DNA from: Candidatus Altimarinota bacterium | Lineage (GTDB): Bacteria > Patescibacteriota > Gracilibacteria > UBA1369 > LOWO2-01-FULL-3 | DNA length: 20,804 nucleotides | Direction: 5' to 3' | NCBI GenBank assembly: GCA_023231115.1 | Contig: JALNWA010000015.1 | Coordinates: 1-20,804, forward strand | In this document: positions 1 through 9,622 of the stretch, piece by piece | How the letters are laid out: the number at the start of each line of letters is the position of its first letter | Position numbering within the stretch: position 1 is the stretch's first letter | Translations under genes and position numbers: made by a program | Notes under the pieces: generated by a model | What the model was told of the DNA's origin: nothing | Databases searched by the model: none | Seen by the model: the letters and a program-made list of their open reading frames with translations, nothing else

Positions 1-15
1 CGCTAAAATCAAAAT

Positions 16-1386
16 ATGCTGACTTACTACATACAAACATACGGTTGCCAGATGAATTATTCCGACACCGAGAGAATGGAAACATATCTTTCTGCGCTTG
101 GGTTTAAGAAAAATTCAAATATGAAAAAAGCCGATTTGATAGTTTTCAATACTTGCAGTATAAGACAAAGGGCTGAAGACAGGGTTTTAGGACAAATGGT
201 AAGAATGGGGGATTTAAAAAAGAACAACAAAAATCTAATTGTTGTTGTTACCGGATGTATGGTTCGCACACCGAGTTCTAAATATTCAGAAAAAAGAGAC
301 AATCTTTTTAATACGATAAAAGAGCTTGATGTAGCCATAAAAAACGACGAATTGCCGCTTCTTGCAAAATTAATCAGAGAAGTAAAACCAAATCTTGAGA
401 TAAAAGAAATTCCGGAGGAAACCTTGGAAAGTTATTTCCAAATCGATCCGACGCACTCAAGTCACAAATCAAATTCTCAGGCATTTATCGCGATTTCAAA
501 CGGATGTGATAAATTTTGCACATATTGTATAGTGCCTTTTAGCCGTGGTAGAGAGAAAAGTAGGCCCATGGAGCAAATTTTAAGAGAAGCAGAAAATGCT
601 GTAAAAAACGGCGCAAAAGAAATAATATTAATAGGACAAACTGTAAATTCTTATGGACTTAGCACTTATGATAAAGCGGAAAAAACTTTTGATTATTTAA
701 AAAAAGAACCGTTTGTTTATTTGCTTGAGGAGTTGGATAAATTATCGGAAATCGGACTTGAGAGGGTTCGTTTTACATCATCACATCCGAAAGATATGTC
801 AGACGATTTGATCGATGCGATGAGTAGGTTAAAAACTCAAATGCCATATCTCCATCTTCCTGTGCAGGCAGGCGAGAATGAAGTACTGAAGCGCATGAAC
901 AGACCTTATACGGTTGAACAATATAAAGAAATAATAAGAAAATTACGTGAAAAAATTCCAGGAATTTCAATAACGACAGATATAATAATGGGATTTTGTG
1001 GAGAGACGGATGAAGAATTTGAAACTACATGTAAATTTTTTGAAGAAATGGAATTTGAACATGCATTTTTGTCACAATATTCAAATAGAAAAGGAACATA
1101 TGCCAGCAAAAAAATGAAAGACAATGTTCCTCAAAAAGTGAAACATGCAAGATGGCATAAACTCAATAACACACTCAAAAAAACTTCAAATAAAGCACTG
1201 GAAAGATTTGTAGGCAAGACTCTAAAAGTGCTTGTAGAAGGCCAAGAAAAGGATGAATGGTTTGGCAGAAGCGAACACTATAAAGAAGTAAGATTTAAAT
1301 CAAAAAAAGATTTACTCGGGCAAATAGTAAAAGTGAAAATAGACTCTCACGACGATTTTAGGCTGTACGGTAAGATTGCAAAATAA
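16..1386 (+). CDS. miaB: MiaB, tRNA-2-methylthio-N6-dimethylallyladenosine synthase
   Basis: This radical-SAM methylthiotransferase adds the 2-methylthio group to isopentenyl-adenosine at position 37 of tRNAs that read U-starting codons. The order is an N-terminal UPF0004 domain with three cluster cysteines (C11 in YGCQMN, C47 in NTCSIR, C81 in TGCM), a radical-SAM core with C164-x3-C168-x2-C171 (GCDKFCTYC, followed by PFSRGRE), and a C-terminal TRAM domain at about 390-455. The NTCSIR motif and the 456-residue length favour MiaB over RimO or MtaB. The ATG is preceded by TAAAAT at positions 4-9, six bases away and with no SD, so the transcript may be leaderless. Its stop lies 3 bp from the end of the convergent alaS. 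The partner gene miaA is not in the window. Confidence 0.95.
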   Translation: MLTYYIQTYGCQMNYSDTERMETYLSALGFKKNSNMKKADLIVFNTCSIRQRAEDRVLGQMVRMGDLKKNNKNLIVVVTGCMVRTPSSKYSEKRDNLFNTIKELDVAIKNDELPLLAKLIREVKPNLEIKEIPEETLESYFQIDPTHSSHKSNSQAFIAISNGCDKFCTYCIVPFSRGREKSRPMEQILREAENAVKNGAKEIILIGQTVNSYGLSTYDKAEKTFDYLKKEPFVYLLEELDKLSEIGLERVRFTSSHPKDMSDDLIDAMSRLKTQMPYLHLPVQAGENEVLKRMNRPYTVEQYKEIIRKLREKIPGISITTDIIMGFCGETDEEFETTCKFFEEMEFEHAFLSQYSNRKGTYASKKMKDNVPQKVKHARWHKLNNTLKKTSNKALERFVGKTLKVLVEGQEKDEWFGRSEHYKEVRFKSKKDLLGQIVKVKIDSHDDFRLYGKIAK

Positions 1387-1389
1387 ATC

Positions 1390-3252
1390 TTAAACCCCGA
1401 CAACAGCCTTAATTCTCCTGATTCCACTGGAAGAACTTTCTTCTTTTAGGATTTTGAAACTTTTTAATTCTGATGTGTTTTTTGCGTGAGGACCTCCACA
1501 AATTTCACGACTGAAAACTGTACCTTTGTCATCTTCTCCCATCGTATAAACTTTTACTTTTTCACCATATTTCGATTCAAAAAGTCCCATCGCACCTTTC
1601 GCTTTTGCTTCATCTACAGTCATTTCTTCATAGGACACAGGCAAAGCATTTTTTATTTGTTCGTTTACCAAATCTTCAACTTTTTTAATTTGTTCAGGTG
1701 TCATTTTTTCCCCGTGATTGAAATCAAATCTTAGTCTTTCGGCGGTGATATTTGAGCCCTTTTGCTCAACATGTGTCCCCAAAACTGTACGCAAAGCTTT
1801 GTGTAAAAGATGAGTCGCGGTATGAAGCCTCGTAACTTCCTCACTGTGATCAGCAAGTCCTCCGGAAAACTTTTTCTCGGAGCCAGCACGTGAAAGATTT
1901 TGATGTTCTTTGAAAAATTTATCAAAATTTGTAGTAACAAATTCAATGTCTTTTTTCTCTTTTATCCATCCTTCGTTTTGAAGTTCTTCGATAATCATTT
2001 CAATAGGGAAGCCATAAGTTGCAAACATTTCAAAAAAGAAATTTTCTGCAAAAACTTTTAGTCCGTCAGATTTTTTATCTTCAAATTTTAAAATTTCTTT
2101 TCTCAAAACGGCAATTCCATTATTTAAAGTTTTTCCAAATTTTTCTTCTTCCATCGCCATTTCATTAAAAATTCTTTCTTGGTTTTCAAGAAGTTCTGTA
2201 TAAAAATCACAATATTTTTTTACAAAAATTCCTGCAATTTTTCTACAAAAATCAACCTCTATTCCGACCTTCCTGCCATGGCGAATTGCTCTTCTAATAA
2301 GCCTTCTTAGCACATATCCTTGATCAACATTTGAAGGTGTAACTGCAAATTTATCTCCCAAAATAAAAGTAGAAGCTCTCAAATGATCAGCAATAATTCT
2401 TTCTGATTTTTTTATTTCATCATTTGGTTCGGAGTAATTTCCGAGAAGTCTTATTTCTTTTATAACTTCATCAAAAAGTTCAGTCTCAAAAGGTGAAGAA
2501 ACGCCGTTCATAACAGTTAAAACACGCTCAAGCCCCATTCCTGTATCAACATTTTTTTGTTTAAGAGGTTCATAATTTCCTTCAGCAGTTTTATTATATT
2601 GCATGAAAACATCATTCCAAATTTCGACCCACTTTACGTCATCCGGATCAAATTTCTTTGGAGCTTTTCCTTCGCCGGTCCAAAAAAACATTTCAGTATC
2701 AGGTCCGCAAGGTCCGGTAAGTCCGGCAGGTCCCCACCAATTATTTTTCTTTGGTAAAAACGCAATTCTGTCATCGGAAACGCCAAGGCTTCTCCATATA
2801 TTCGCAGATTCTTCATCTTTAGGAGCGTTATCATCTCCCGCAAAACAAGTGACGGAAATATCATTTATATCAAGCCCCAAACAAAATTCTTCTTTTCCTG
2901 TCAAAAATTCAAAACTCATTTTTATCGCTTCTTCTTTGAAATAATCGCCTAGCGACCAGTTTCCCAACATTTCAAAAAATGTAAGATGGCAAGGATCTCC
3001 AACCTCTTCGATGTCATCGGTTCTTATACATTTTTGTACGTCAACAAGCCTTTTTCCCTCCGGATGAGGCGTCCCCATAAGAAACGGAACAAGCGGATGC
3101 ATTCCGGCTGTTGTAAAAAGGACTGTTGGATCGTTCTCCGGGATCAAAGAAGCACCTTTAATTTCGTTGTGATTATGTTTTTTTACAAAGAAATTTATAT
3201 AACGATTTCTTAAGTCCTGCGCTGTCAGTTTTTGAGTATTCATATATTTCAT
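1390..3252 (-). CDS. alaS: Alanyl-tRNA synthetase, short form without C-Ala domain
   Basis: This class II synthetase charges tRNA-Ala and edits mischarged Ser and Gly. The catalytic core is clear: TTAGMHPLVPFLMG near residue 50, motif 2 around CIRTDD (75-80), FFEMLGNWSLGDYF (92-105) and motif 3 GMGLERVL near 240. The editing domain has zinc-type motifs HTATHLLH (about 475) and CGGPHA (about 584). The protein stops at 620, only about 30 residues after the last editing motif. Full-length bacterial AlaRS has about 875 residues, so the coiled coil and C-Ala domain are missing. The end is a clean TAA, with no sign of a frameshifted remnant; downstream lies miaB on the other strand. Start is ambiguous: ATG at 3252 or the in-frame ATG at 3243 (MNTQKL), neither with an SD. 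A promoter lies just upstream. Confidence 0.95.
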   Translation of the reverse strand: MKYMNTQKLTAQDLRNRYINFFVKKHNHNEIKGASLIPENDPTVLFTTAGMHPLVPFLMGTPHPEGKRLVDVQKCIRTDDIEEVGDPCHLTFFEMLGNWSLGDYFKEEAIKMSFEFLTGKEEFCLGLDINDISVTCFAGDDNAPKDEESANIWRSLGVSDDRIAFLPKKNNWWGPAGLTGPCGPDTEMFFWTGEGKAPKKFDPDDVKWVEIWNDVFMQYNKTAEGNYEPLKQKNVDTGMGLERVLTVMNGVSSPFETELFDEVIKEIRLLGNYSEPNDEIKKSERIIADHLRASTFILGDKFAVTPSNVDQGYVLRRLIRRAIRHGRKVGIEVDFCRKIAGIFVKKYCDFYTELLENQERIFNEMAMEEEKFGKTLNNGIAVLRKEILKFEDKKSDGLKVFAENFFFEMFATYGFPIEMIIEELQNEGWIKEKKDIEFVTTNFDKFFKEHQNLSRAGSEKKFSGGLADHSEEVTRLHTATHLLHKALRTVLGTHVEQKGSNITAERLRFDFNHGEKMTPEQIKKVEDLVNEQIKNALPVSYEEMTVDEAKAKGAMGLFESKYGEKVKVYTMGEDDKGTVFSREICGGPHAKNTSELKSFKILKEESSSSGIRRIKAVVGV

Positions 3253-3267
3253 GGGTTTTGCTCGCTT

Positions 3268-3296
3268 ATTCTACGAAAATTTACTTTAACTTACAA
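3268..3296 (-). promoter_or_regulatory. Probable sigma70-type promoter of alaS
   Basis: On the minus strand TTGTAA (3291-3296) is followed after exactly 17 bp by TAGAAT (3268-3273). The predicted start near 3261 leaves a leader of about 9 bases to the first alaS ATG. On the other strand TATTAT (3310-3315) ends only four bases before the DUF3352 start codon and may be that gene's -10. Confidence 0.5.
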
Positions 3297-3301
3297 GTAA
3301 A
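3280..3301. repeat. Inverted repeat in the alaS/DUF3352 divergent region
   Basis: TTTACTT (3280-3286) and its exact complement AAGTAAA (3295-3301) are separated by 8 bp and overlap the alaS -35 box. It could be an operator for either divergent gene. In such AT-rich DNA a 7-bp arm may also be chance. Confidence 0.3.
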
Positions 3302-3319
3302 CTATGACATATTATTTAC

Positions 3320-5146
3320 ATGGGAAAAAAAGCAAATATCAAAAAAATAGTAAGGGAATTAATAAAAGAAAAAGAAGGTAAAACCAAAAACGACAAACGT
3401 AAGATAAAAAAAGAGCTTATTAAAGGCATGTTGAAGGAAGAGCAAGCGAAAGAATCTCGTAACACAGAGATTAAAAAACAAGAAATACCTCAGGTAAAAA
3501 AAGAAAAATTCAAATTAAAAATTCCGTTTAACGGTAAAAAAATATTCGGAGGAGCACTGGTTGTCATTATGCTTTCAATACTTTTTGCTACAGGATATTT
3601 ACTCTTTCAAAAGGTTTTTAAACCCATATCGATAGCAAAATATTTGCCTTCAGACAGGACAATCGCTTTCTTGGATATAAACAGCAATTTTAATCACAAC
3701 CAATTAACGAAAAGTTTTGAGTTGTTGAAAAATTATCCGGAATTTTCAGAAGAAAAAGCACAAGAGTTTTTGGAAAAAAACTTGGAGGGTAATTATGACG
3801 CAGACATTAAAACATGGCTTGGTAGAAGCATCGGCGTAGCCTTTTTAAAAGGGAAATCAGATGAAAAACCTTTAGAAAAAATATATTTTGCTGAAGCAAT
3901 AAACGAATCAAAAGCAAGAAAATTTATAGAAAATAAAAAAACATATGTAAAAGTTCAGTATGCGGGATATGACGTATACTCAGCGGAAAATGGGGAGAAC
4001 ATAGCTTTTGTAGATAGCTATTTGATTTACACTCAAGACAAAAAAACAATTGAAGCATTGCTGGATTTTGAAAAATCAAACGGTGAATCAGTCCTCTCAT
4101 CAGAAAAATATTCGAGAATTTCAAACAATATGCCAATCAACAAAATGGCTTTCTTATACCTAAATTTTAATCAAGTCTCTGAATCTTTTTTGAAAAACAT
4201 TCCGATTATAAAAGATATGGATATAAATTTAAGCAAATTTTTGCCTGTTATAAAATTAATGGATTCCGACGGCATGGCTCTTATAGCAATAAAGGATAAA
4301 TTCGCTGTCCAAAGTTTTCTTAATTTGACGATTGGTAAAGTGGAAGACGAAAAATATATAAAAATGAATAAAAAATATTTAGCAAATATTACGAAATACG
4401 TCGGCGAAAACGCACTTGCTTTCTATGGAGGGCAAAACATAGAAGACCAAATGAAGCGTTTTGTGGAAGTATTATCAAGCGGGAATCAAGATGTTGTGAA
4501 AAATTTTGATAAGGTTCTACAAAATTATACTCAAAAATATTTTGGCTCTGAAGTTATTTTTAACCTAGATATTTTACCGTTACTTAAAAATGAATATGCC
4601 CTAGCAATAGAAAATGAAGGAGGGAAGCCAATATATAAATTTTTCCTTGAACTTTCCGATAAAGAAAAAGACACGGAAAGGCTGGAAAAAATAGCAAATA
4701 ATTTTGCAAAAATAGGAGGAATATACAAGCAGGAGGTGGTTGAACATACATTGCCTGACGGGACTCCCGCAAAAGAGATTATGGCCGTTCCGGAAGCCAT
4801 AAAAAAAGAATCAGAAGAATACAAAGGAATAAAAATAACAGAACTGAAAATAGGAGAAAATTCCAAGGGTATATTTTATTCAATAATAGATAATGTCGTT
4901 GTTATTTCAGATAGTTTAAACGGAATCAAAAAAAGTATAGATTTAAAAGAAAGTGGAAAGAATCTGAAAGTGTCTTCAACATTTCAGAGGCTGATAGCGC
5001 CTGTTTTGGAAAATTCAGATGAAGCTTCTTATTTCAATATTTCAAAATTACTGCCGAATTTGCCTTTGCCGATTTTGGAAATCAGCGGAGGAAATAATTA
5101 TTTTAATGACGGAATAGTTTCAATCAATTACTTGCATGTTAAATAA
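3320..5146 (+). CDS. Membrane-anchored DUF3352-family surface protein
   Basis: The function is unknown. The first ~70 residues are very Lys/Glu-rich and predicted cytoplasmic. One transmembrane helix follows at about 75-96 (GGALVVIMLSILFATGYLLF), then a ~510-residue outer domain. The segment YLPSDRTIAFLDINSN after the helix and the repeated globular layout resemble DUF3352 (PF11832), proteins often seen beside DUF4012 in CPR and Gram-positive genomes. I see no cysteine, as is usual for exported proteins lacking disulfides. It lies 5 bp upstream of the DUF4012 gene, so the two are surely co-transcribed and may act together at the cell surface. The start codon has no SD. The topology is clear; the family call comes from sequence resemblance alone. 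Confidence 0.8.
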   Translation: MGKKANIKKIVRELIKEKEGKTKNDKRKIKKELIKGMLKEEQAKESRNTEIKKQEIPQVKKEKFKLKIPFNGKKIFGGALVVIMLSILFATGYLLFQKVFKPISIAKYLPSDRTIAFLDINSNFNHNQLTKSFELLKNYPEFSEEKAQEFLEKNLEGNYDADIKTWLGRSIGVAFLKGKSDEKPLEKIYFAEAINESKARKFIENKKTYVKVQYAGYDVYSAENGENIAFVDSYLIYTQDKKTIEALLDFEKSNGESVLSSEKYSRISNNMPINKMAFLYLNFNQVSESFLKNIPIIKDMDINLSKFLPVIKLMDSDGMALIAIKDKFAVQSFLNLTIGKVEDEKYIKMNKKYLANITKYVGENALAFYGGQNIEDQMKRFVEVLSSGNQDVVKNFDKVLQNYTQKYFGSEVIFNLDILPLLKNEYALAIENEGGKPIYKFFLELSDKEKDTERLEKIANNFAKIGGIYKQEVVEHTLPDGTPAKEIMAVPEAIKKESEEYKGIKITELKIGENSKGIFYSIIDNVVVISDSLNGIKKSIDLKESGKNLKVSSTFQRLIAPVLENSDEASYFNISKLLPNLPLPILEISGGNNYFNDGIVSINYLHVK

Positions 5147-5151
5147 AACAT

Positions 5152-7290
5152 ATGCAGGGAAAACTAAAAGACATACAGAAAGTTGACTCTAAAGAAAAAA
5201 TAGACTTAAGAAAGCCTAGAGATTTAACGTTACAAAAAAAAGCTGAAACACTAAAGAAAAACAAAAACATTCTTTATAAAAAAAGTGCGACTGTAACGGA
5301 AGTAAAAGATCTTTCCGGAAATGAGAAATCCGCATATTCATATTTTAAAGGAAAGTCTTACGCTCCTCCAAAATTTATTGGAAATATAATAAAACTCGGA
5401 ATTTTTGGATTTATTATAATTTTTATATTAAACGCTGTTTCTATTTATTTTCAGGGTAAATCTTTGCAAAAAGAAATTTCAAACATAGCATATGAGGGAA
5501 TAAGTTATCTTGTTGATGCGGGTAAAAGCGCAACAAAAATTCAATTTAAAGATGCTCTGGATACATTCGATAAGGCTCTAAAAAATTTCAATGAAGCCGA
5601 GAATGATCTTTGGTTTATAAGCAAGGACAAGACTTTATATTCATCAGATGACAACATGGGAAATGCAGTGGAAGCGTTGCTTGAAAGCGGCAAAAACTTT
5701 GCAATGGCGGGAAAATATTTTACTGAAGGACTCGATGAATTTAATAAAATCCCGGTGTTTTTTGTCTCAAAAAATAATGCAGAAACAACGCAAAAAATAT
5801 CAATAACGGATATCTTAAAAAAAGGACTGGATAAAACACAACTTGCTCTAAAAGAAATTTCACAGGCAACGGAAAAAATAAAAAATGTCGATGAAACTTC
5901 ACTGCCTGTAGAAATAAGTTCAAGGATAACATTGGCAAAACAAAAAATAAATGAAGTGTCTGAAATTTTGAAAATGACATCCGAGTCGTTTCCTGCACTT
6001 TTGAAACTTTTAGGAGATCAGAAATTACACAGATATTTGATTTTACTGCAGAACAATAACGAAATTCGCCCTACAGGAGGATTTATAGGAAGTTATGCGA
6101 TAGTAGAAATAAATGATGGATATATAGAAAAATTAGACGTACATGATGTGTACGATATTGATGGAAGTTATAAAGAAATAATAGAACCGCCGGAAGATTT
6201 GAAATTTTTCACAACAAATTGGAGATTTAGAGACTCAAATTATTCTCCGGATTTCAAAATTTCTGCGGCAAAAGCAAAATGGTTTTTGGAAATTGAAGGA
6301 GGTCCAAAAATAGATACTGTTATTGCAATAAATCAAGGATTGCTCAAAGACATGCTGGAAATTTCAGGTCCGGTTCAAGTCGGAAGTTTTGGAAAATTAA
6401 ATTCTGAAAATTATAATTTACTTTTAAGTTTCATAATTGAATCAAAATATTGGGGAGCACAGGATCCAAAACATATTTTGAAAGTTTTTATTCCGGAATT
6501 TAAAAAACAAATATTAAAAGAAGAAAATGTTGGGAAATTAATGAGCAAGCTATACAAAGCAGTTCAACAAAAACACATAATGGCATACTCACCGGATGCT
6601 GAAGTACAAGCCCTTTTTGAGTCATTCGGGTTGAGCGGGGAACAGAACAAGCCGAATGAAAAAGAAGATTATTTAAGTGTAATAAATACTTCGGTGGGGG
6701 GAACAAAATCAGATCAGTTTATTGAAGAAAAAATACAACACAACACTACGATTGATAAATTCGGAACAATAATTGATGAAGTAAATATAAAACGCACACA
6801 TCTTTGGGATGACGCTATCTATTATCAATGGAAGAAAACACTTGAATCCTATGGGATTACTCAAATGCCGGATTATGTAATAGACATTTTGGGTCGTGGT
6901 AAAAACAAAACATCGATGAGGATTTATGTGCCCGATGGAGCAATTTTATTGAGTTCAACAGGTGCGGAAATTCAAACAAAATACGACAAAGATATCAAAA
7001 AAACATATTTTATTTTACAAATGGAAACAAAAGCGGGGGAGACAAAAGAGGTAAATATAAAATATCAATTGCCTTTTAGACTGGATTTTTCGCCTATGGC
7101 TACATATAAATTATATGTCGACAAACAACCCGGAAGCAGGGGGAGCATCTTAACAAAAGAAATAAATGGGAACGGAATACACAATTTGGAATTCTATCCT
7201 TTGGACGCTAAATCATCAACAAACCAAGAAATAAACTACGAAACAAATCTTGTTTACGATAAATACTTTTCAAGTATTTGGGAAAAATAA
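5152..7290 (+). CDS. Membrane-anchored DUF4012-family protein
   Basis: The function is unknown. A basic cytoplasmic N-terminus (1-75) leads to one transmembrane helix at about 78-100 (IGNIIKLGIFGFIIIFILNA) and a ~610-residue outer region. Residues about 105-290 look helical, followed by the DUF4012 (PF13196) hallmark LLQNNNEIRPTGGFIGSYA near 297-315. The C-terminal part is beta-rich. I find no cysteine. The gene starts 5 bp after the DUF3352 stop with no SD, suggesting translation tied to its neighbour. DUF4012 proteins are common in CPR and Gram-positive envelopes and are often near polysaccharide or surface genes; no glycosyltransferase is visible here. The stop lies 2 bp from the end of the convergent mutL. 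Confidence 0.85.
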   Translation: MQGKLKDIQKVDSKEKIDLRKPRDLTLQKKAETLKKNKNILYKKSATVTEVKDLSGNEKSAYSYFKGKSYAPPKFIGNIIKLGIFGFIIIFILNAVSIYFQGKSLQKEISNIAYEGISYLVDAGKSATKIQFKDALDTFDKALKNFNEAENDLWFISKDKTLYSSDDNMGNAVEALLESGKNFAMAGKYFTEGLDEFNKIPVFFVSKNNAETTQKISITDILKKGLDKTQLALKEISQATEKIKNVDETSLPVEISSRITLAKQKINEVSEILKMTSESFPALLKLLGDQKLHRYLILLQNNNEIRPTGGFIGSYAIVEINDGYIEKLDVHDVYDIDGSYKEIIEPPEDLKFFTTNWRFRDSNYSPDFKISAAKAKWFLEIEGGPKIDTVIAINQGLLKDMLEISGPVQVGSFGKLNSENYNLLLSFIIESKYWGAQDPKHILKVFIPEFKKQILKEENVGKLMSKLYKAVQQKHIMAYSPDAEVQALFESFGLSGEQNKPNEKEDYLSVINTSVGGTKSDQFIEEKIQHNTTIDKFGTIIDEVNIKRTHLWDDAIYYQWKKTLESYGITQMPDYVIDILGRGKNKTSMRIYVPDGAILLSSTGAEIQTKYDKDIKKTYFILQMETKAGETKEVNIKYQLPFRLDFSPMATYKLYVDKQPGSRGSILTKEINGNGIHNLEFYPLDAKSSTNQEINYETNLVYDKYFSSIWEK

Positions 7291-7292
7291 AA

Positions 7293-9044
7293 CTATTTTC
7301 TTCCAAACATTTTTTCAAGTTCCGACAATGTAAGGGAAATCATTGTTGGTCTTCCGTGTGGACAAGTATAAGGCATTTTTAGTTTTTCCATTTGTATAAT
7401 CAAAGACTGCATTTCATCTGGGCCGAGTTTTTGCCCGAATTTTATGGCGCTTCTACAAGCCATATAAGTAATGATAGTCTCAATGTTACCTTGAAATCTT
7501 GAAGGGTTTTTTTCATTTTGAATATCATCCAAAACACCTTTTATTACTTGCTCGATATCTTCTCCAGAGAAAAATGATGGAACGGCATAAACATTAAAAG
7601 TATTGCCGCCAAAATTTTCTATTTCAAATCCGAGATTTTTAAACACCTCAATATTGGCTTCAATCTGGGCAATCTCAGTCATAGTAAATTCTATTTGCAA
7701 AGGCACAAGAAGAGGCTGAATTTTTTTATCGGCACTTGAACATTGGTTCATCAACTCTTCGTAGCGCACTCTTTCATGAGCCGCATGTTGATCTATAAGA
7801 ACAAGACCTTCATCATTTTTTGCAACGATATAAGAATCGGAAATTTGAACGATTGATTTTAATACAGGCTCCTTATGTATTATTTCAGCGCTATTTTGCT
7901 CGCGTTCCATGAAAATGTCTTTCGAAAAATTGATGGAATTTTGTGTCGAAAAACTTTCGCGAATTTCGGAATTTTTAAAATTATTTTGATAATTTTCCTT
8001 CGGAAAACTATCCGACATATATCTTTGAGTCTCAACAAAAGCTCGCGGAATTAAATTATTTTTTTCTAAAGCTGTTTTCGTGGCGGAATAAAGGATCGAA
8101 TTTAAAGCTTGTTGGTCAGCAAATCGGACTTCCGTTTTTCTTGGGTGTACATTCACGTCAACCATCGCCGGATTTATTTTTATATTTATTATAAAAACAG
8201 GTTTTTTATTTTCCATTAACATTGAGTGATAAGCGGAAGCAATCATATTGGCAAAAATATGATGCTGGATGTATCTTCCGTTAACGAAAAAATACTGATG
8301 CTGAGAAGTGCTTCTGGACAACAAAGGTTTGCCTATAAATCCATCAATACTAAATTCACTTCCTCCGTAAAAAATAGGAATCATAGCGTCGCTTGTGCCT
8401 TTACCAAATATGTCTGCAATTCTGGAAATCAAGTCAGTGGATTTTGGTAAATCGGAAATCACTTTTTCATTATGTACAAGCTTGAAAGCGATATTTGGAT
8501 TAGCAAGCGCAATATTATCAAACATCGTAGTTATGTGCCCAAGTTCTGTACTTTCCTTTTTTAAAAATTTCTGTCTCGCAGGAGTATTAAAAAACAAATC
8601 ATATACTTCAATAATTGTCCCGACAGGAATGCCGACATCGTTTACAGAAATTATTTCTCCGCCTTTAATATTTATTTCAGTTCCGGAAATATCTTCAGGA
8701 TTTTTGCTCTTAATTATCATGTTTGAGACAGAAGCTATACTTGGCAAGGCTTCGCCTCTAAACCCCATTGTGTTAATTTTCCATAAATCTGATTCGCAGG
8801 AAATTTTGCTTGTAGCATGCCTTTGAACACACATCATTAAATCATCGCGTGACATCCCAGACCCATTATCAAAAACCTTTATAAAAGTTTTTCCGGAATC
8901 TTTTATCTCAACAACAATCCTGTCCGCTCCTGCATCTATACTGTTTTCAACTAGTTCTTTTACCACACTCGCAGGCCTCTCTACGACCTCACCGGCGGCG
9001 ATTTGATTTACTAGGTTCTCAGGTAAAAGTTTGATTATTGACAT
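7293..9044 (-). CDS. mutL: MutL mismatch-repair ATPase and endonuclease
   Basis: MutL couples MutS mismatch recognition to strand incision. The N-terminal GHKL ATPase shows NQIAAGEVVERPASVVKEL with catalytic Glu30, DNGSGM (59-64) and GFRGEAL (94-100). The C-terminal domain holds the endonuclease and metal motifs: DQHAAHERVRYEEL from residue 418, ACRSAI near 525 and CPHGRP near 560. This is thus a nicking MutL of the MutH-independent type, unlike the E. coli protein. At 583 residues it is a normal length with a short linker. The start codon follows the upstream lipoprotein stop by a single base, so translation is probably coupled. Both belong to the mutS operon. Confidence 0.96.
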   Translation of the reverse strand: MSIIKLLPENLVNQIAAGEVVERPASVVKELVENSIDAGADRIVVEIKDSGKTFIKVFDNGSGMSRDDLMMCVQRHATSKISCESDLWKINTMGFRGEALPSIASVSNMIIKSKNPEDISGTEINIKGGEIISVNDVGIPVGTIIEVYDLFFNTPARQKFLKKESTELGHITTMFDNIALANPNIAFKLVHNEKVISDLPKSTDLISRIADIFGKGTSDAMIPIFYGGSEFSIDGFIGKPLLSRSTSQHQYFFVNGRYIQHHIFANMIASAYHSMLMENKKPVFIINIKINPAMVDVNVHPRKTEVRFADQQALNSILYSATKTALEKNNLIPRAFVETQRYMSDSFPKENYQNNFKNSEIRESFSTQNSINFSKDIFMEREQNSAEIIHKEPVLKSIVQISDSYIVAKNDEGLVLIDQHAAHERVRYEELMNQCSSADKKIQPLLVPLQIEFTMTEIAQIEANIEVFKNLGFEIENFGGNTFNVYAVPSFFSGEDIEQVIKGVLDDIQNEKNPSRFQGNIETIITYMACRSAIKFGQKLGPDEMQSLIIQMEKLKMPYTCPHGRPTMISLTLSELEKMFGRK

Positions 9045-9045
9045 C

Positions 9046-9618
9046 TTATTTCGTTGAATAATTCACAACTATTTCGAAAGTTTGAGTTTTTCCGTCTTTG
9101 AAAACAGCTGTAAATCTAAAAGTGTTTTTACCAATTCCAAGATTTCCAAATGTTTGGCTGGCTTTATAAGAAAAATTTGGATCGCCTTCTTTAAAGTTTT
9201 TCAAAGTATATGAATCTTTAACAGTTTTTCCATTTTTTATAAATTCAGATTCAACGGAAACTTTTGTTGTGTCTGAGGAAATTGTTCCCAAAAATACAAC
9301 AGGTTGAGTGGTTAAAGTCACATCATTTTCAGGACTGGTAATTTTTATAAAACTTGTAGATACAGGCTCCTCAACTTTTTTTGACTCAGCGGCAGTTCCA
9401 TCAATTACTTTTACAGCTTCCACTTTCTTGGTCTCCGCTACAGTTTTAACGTCTTCTTGAACAAGTCCAAGTTTTGTTTGCAGGTCTTTCACCTCAATCT
9501 GCAATTTTTCAATCGCGTCCTTTTGCTCTTTTACATCATCAATATAGGGGATCCTGCACCCTGACAAGACAATAGATGATAAAACAACGATAGAAATTAT
9601 TGAGATTTTTTTATACAT
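9046..9618 (-). CDS. Small lipoprotein with coiled coil and Ig-like domain
   Basis: The exact function is unknown. The N-terminus is a type II signal peptide: a YKK n-region, a hydrophobic core and the lipobox LSGC, with Cys21 (the only cysteine) as lipidation site. Residues about 28-65 are a charged heptad-like segment (EQKDAIEKLQIEVKDLQTKL) likely to form a coiled coil. After a Lys/Glu/Val linker, residues about 92-190 look like a beta-sandwich of the bacterial Ig type (ITSPENDVTLTTQPVVFLG, ending in TFEIVVNYSTK). It sits between mutS (54 bp upstream) and mutL (1 bp downstream), an unexpected place for an envelope protein. LspA encoded in this window would cleave its signal. A short out-of-frame ATG overlaps just upstream, so the initiation codon is slightly uncertain. 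Confidence 0.8.
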   Translation of the reverse strand: MYKKISIISIVVLSSIVLSGCRIPYIDDVKEQKDAIEKLQIEVKDLQTKLGLVQEDVKTVAETKKVEAVKVIDGTAAESKKVEEPVSTSFIKITSPENDVTLTTQPVVFLGTISSDTTKVSVESEFIKNGKTVKDSYTLKNFKEGDPNFSYKASQTFGNLGIGKNTFRFTAVFKDGKTQTFEIVVNYSTK

Positions 9619-9622
9619 ACAT

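Noticed and set aside
8395..8826. 143-codon plus-strand frame inside mutL, and 155 codons at 10841-11308 inside mutS
   Set aside because: Both are antisense shadows of strongly conserved genes, with low-complexity products and no motifs.
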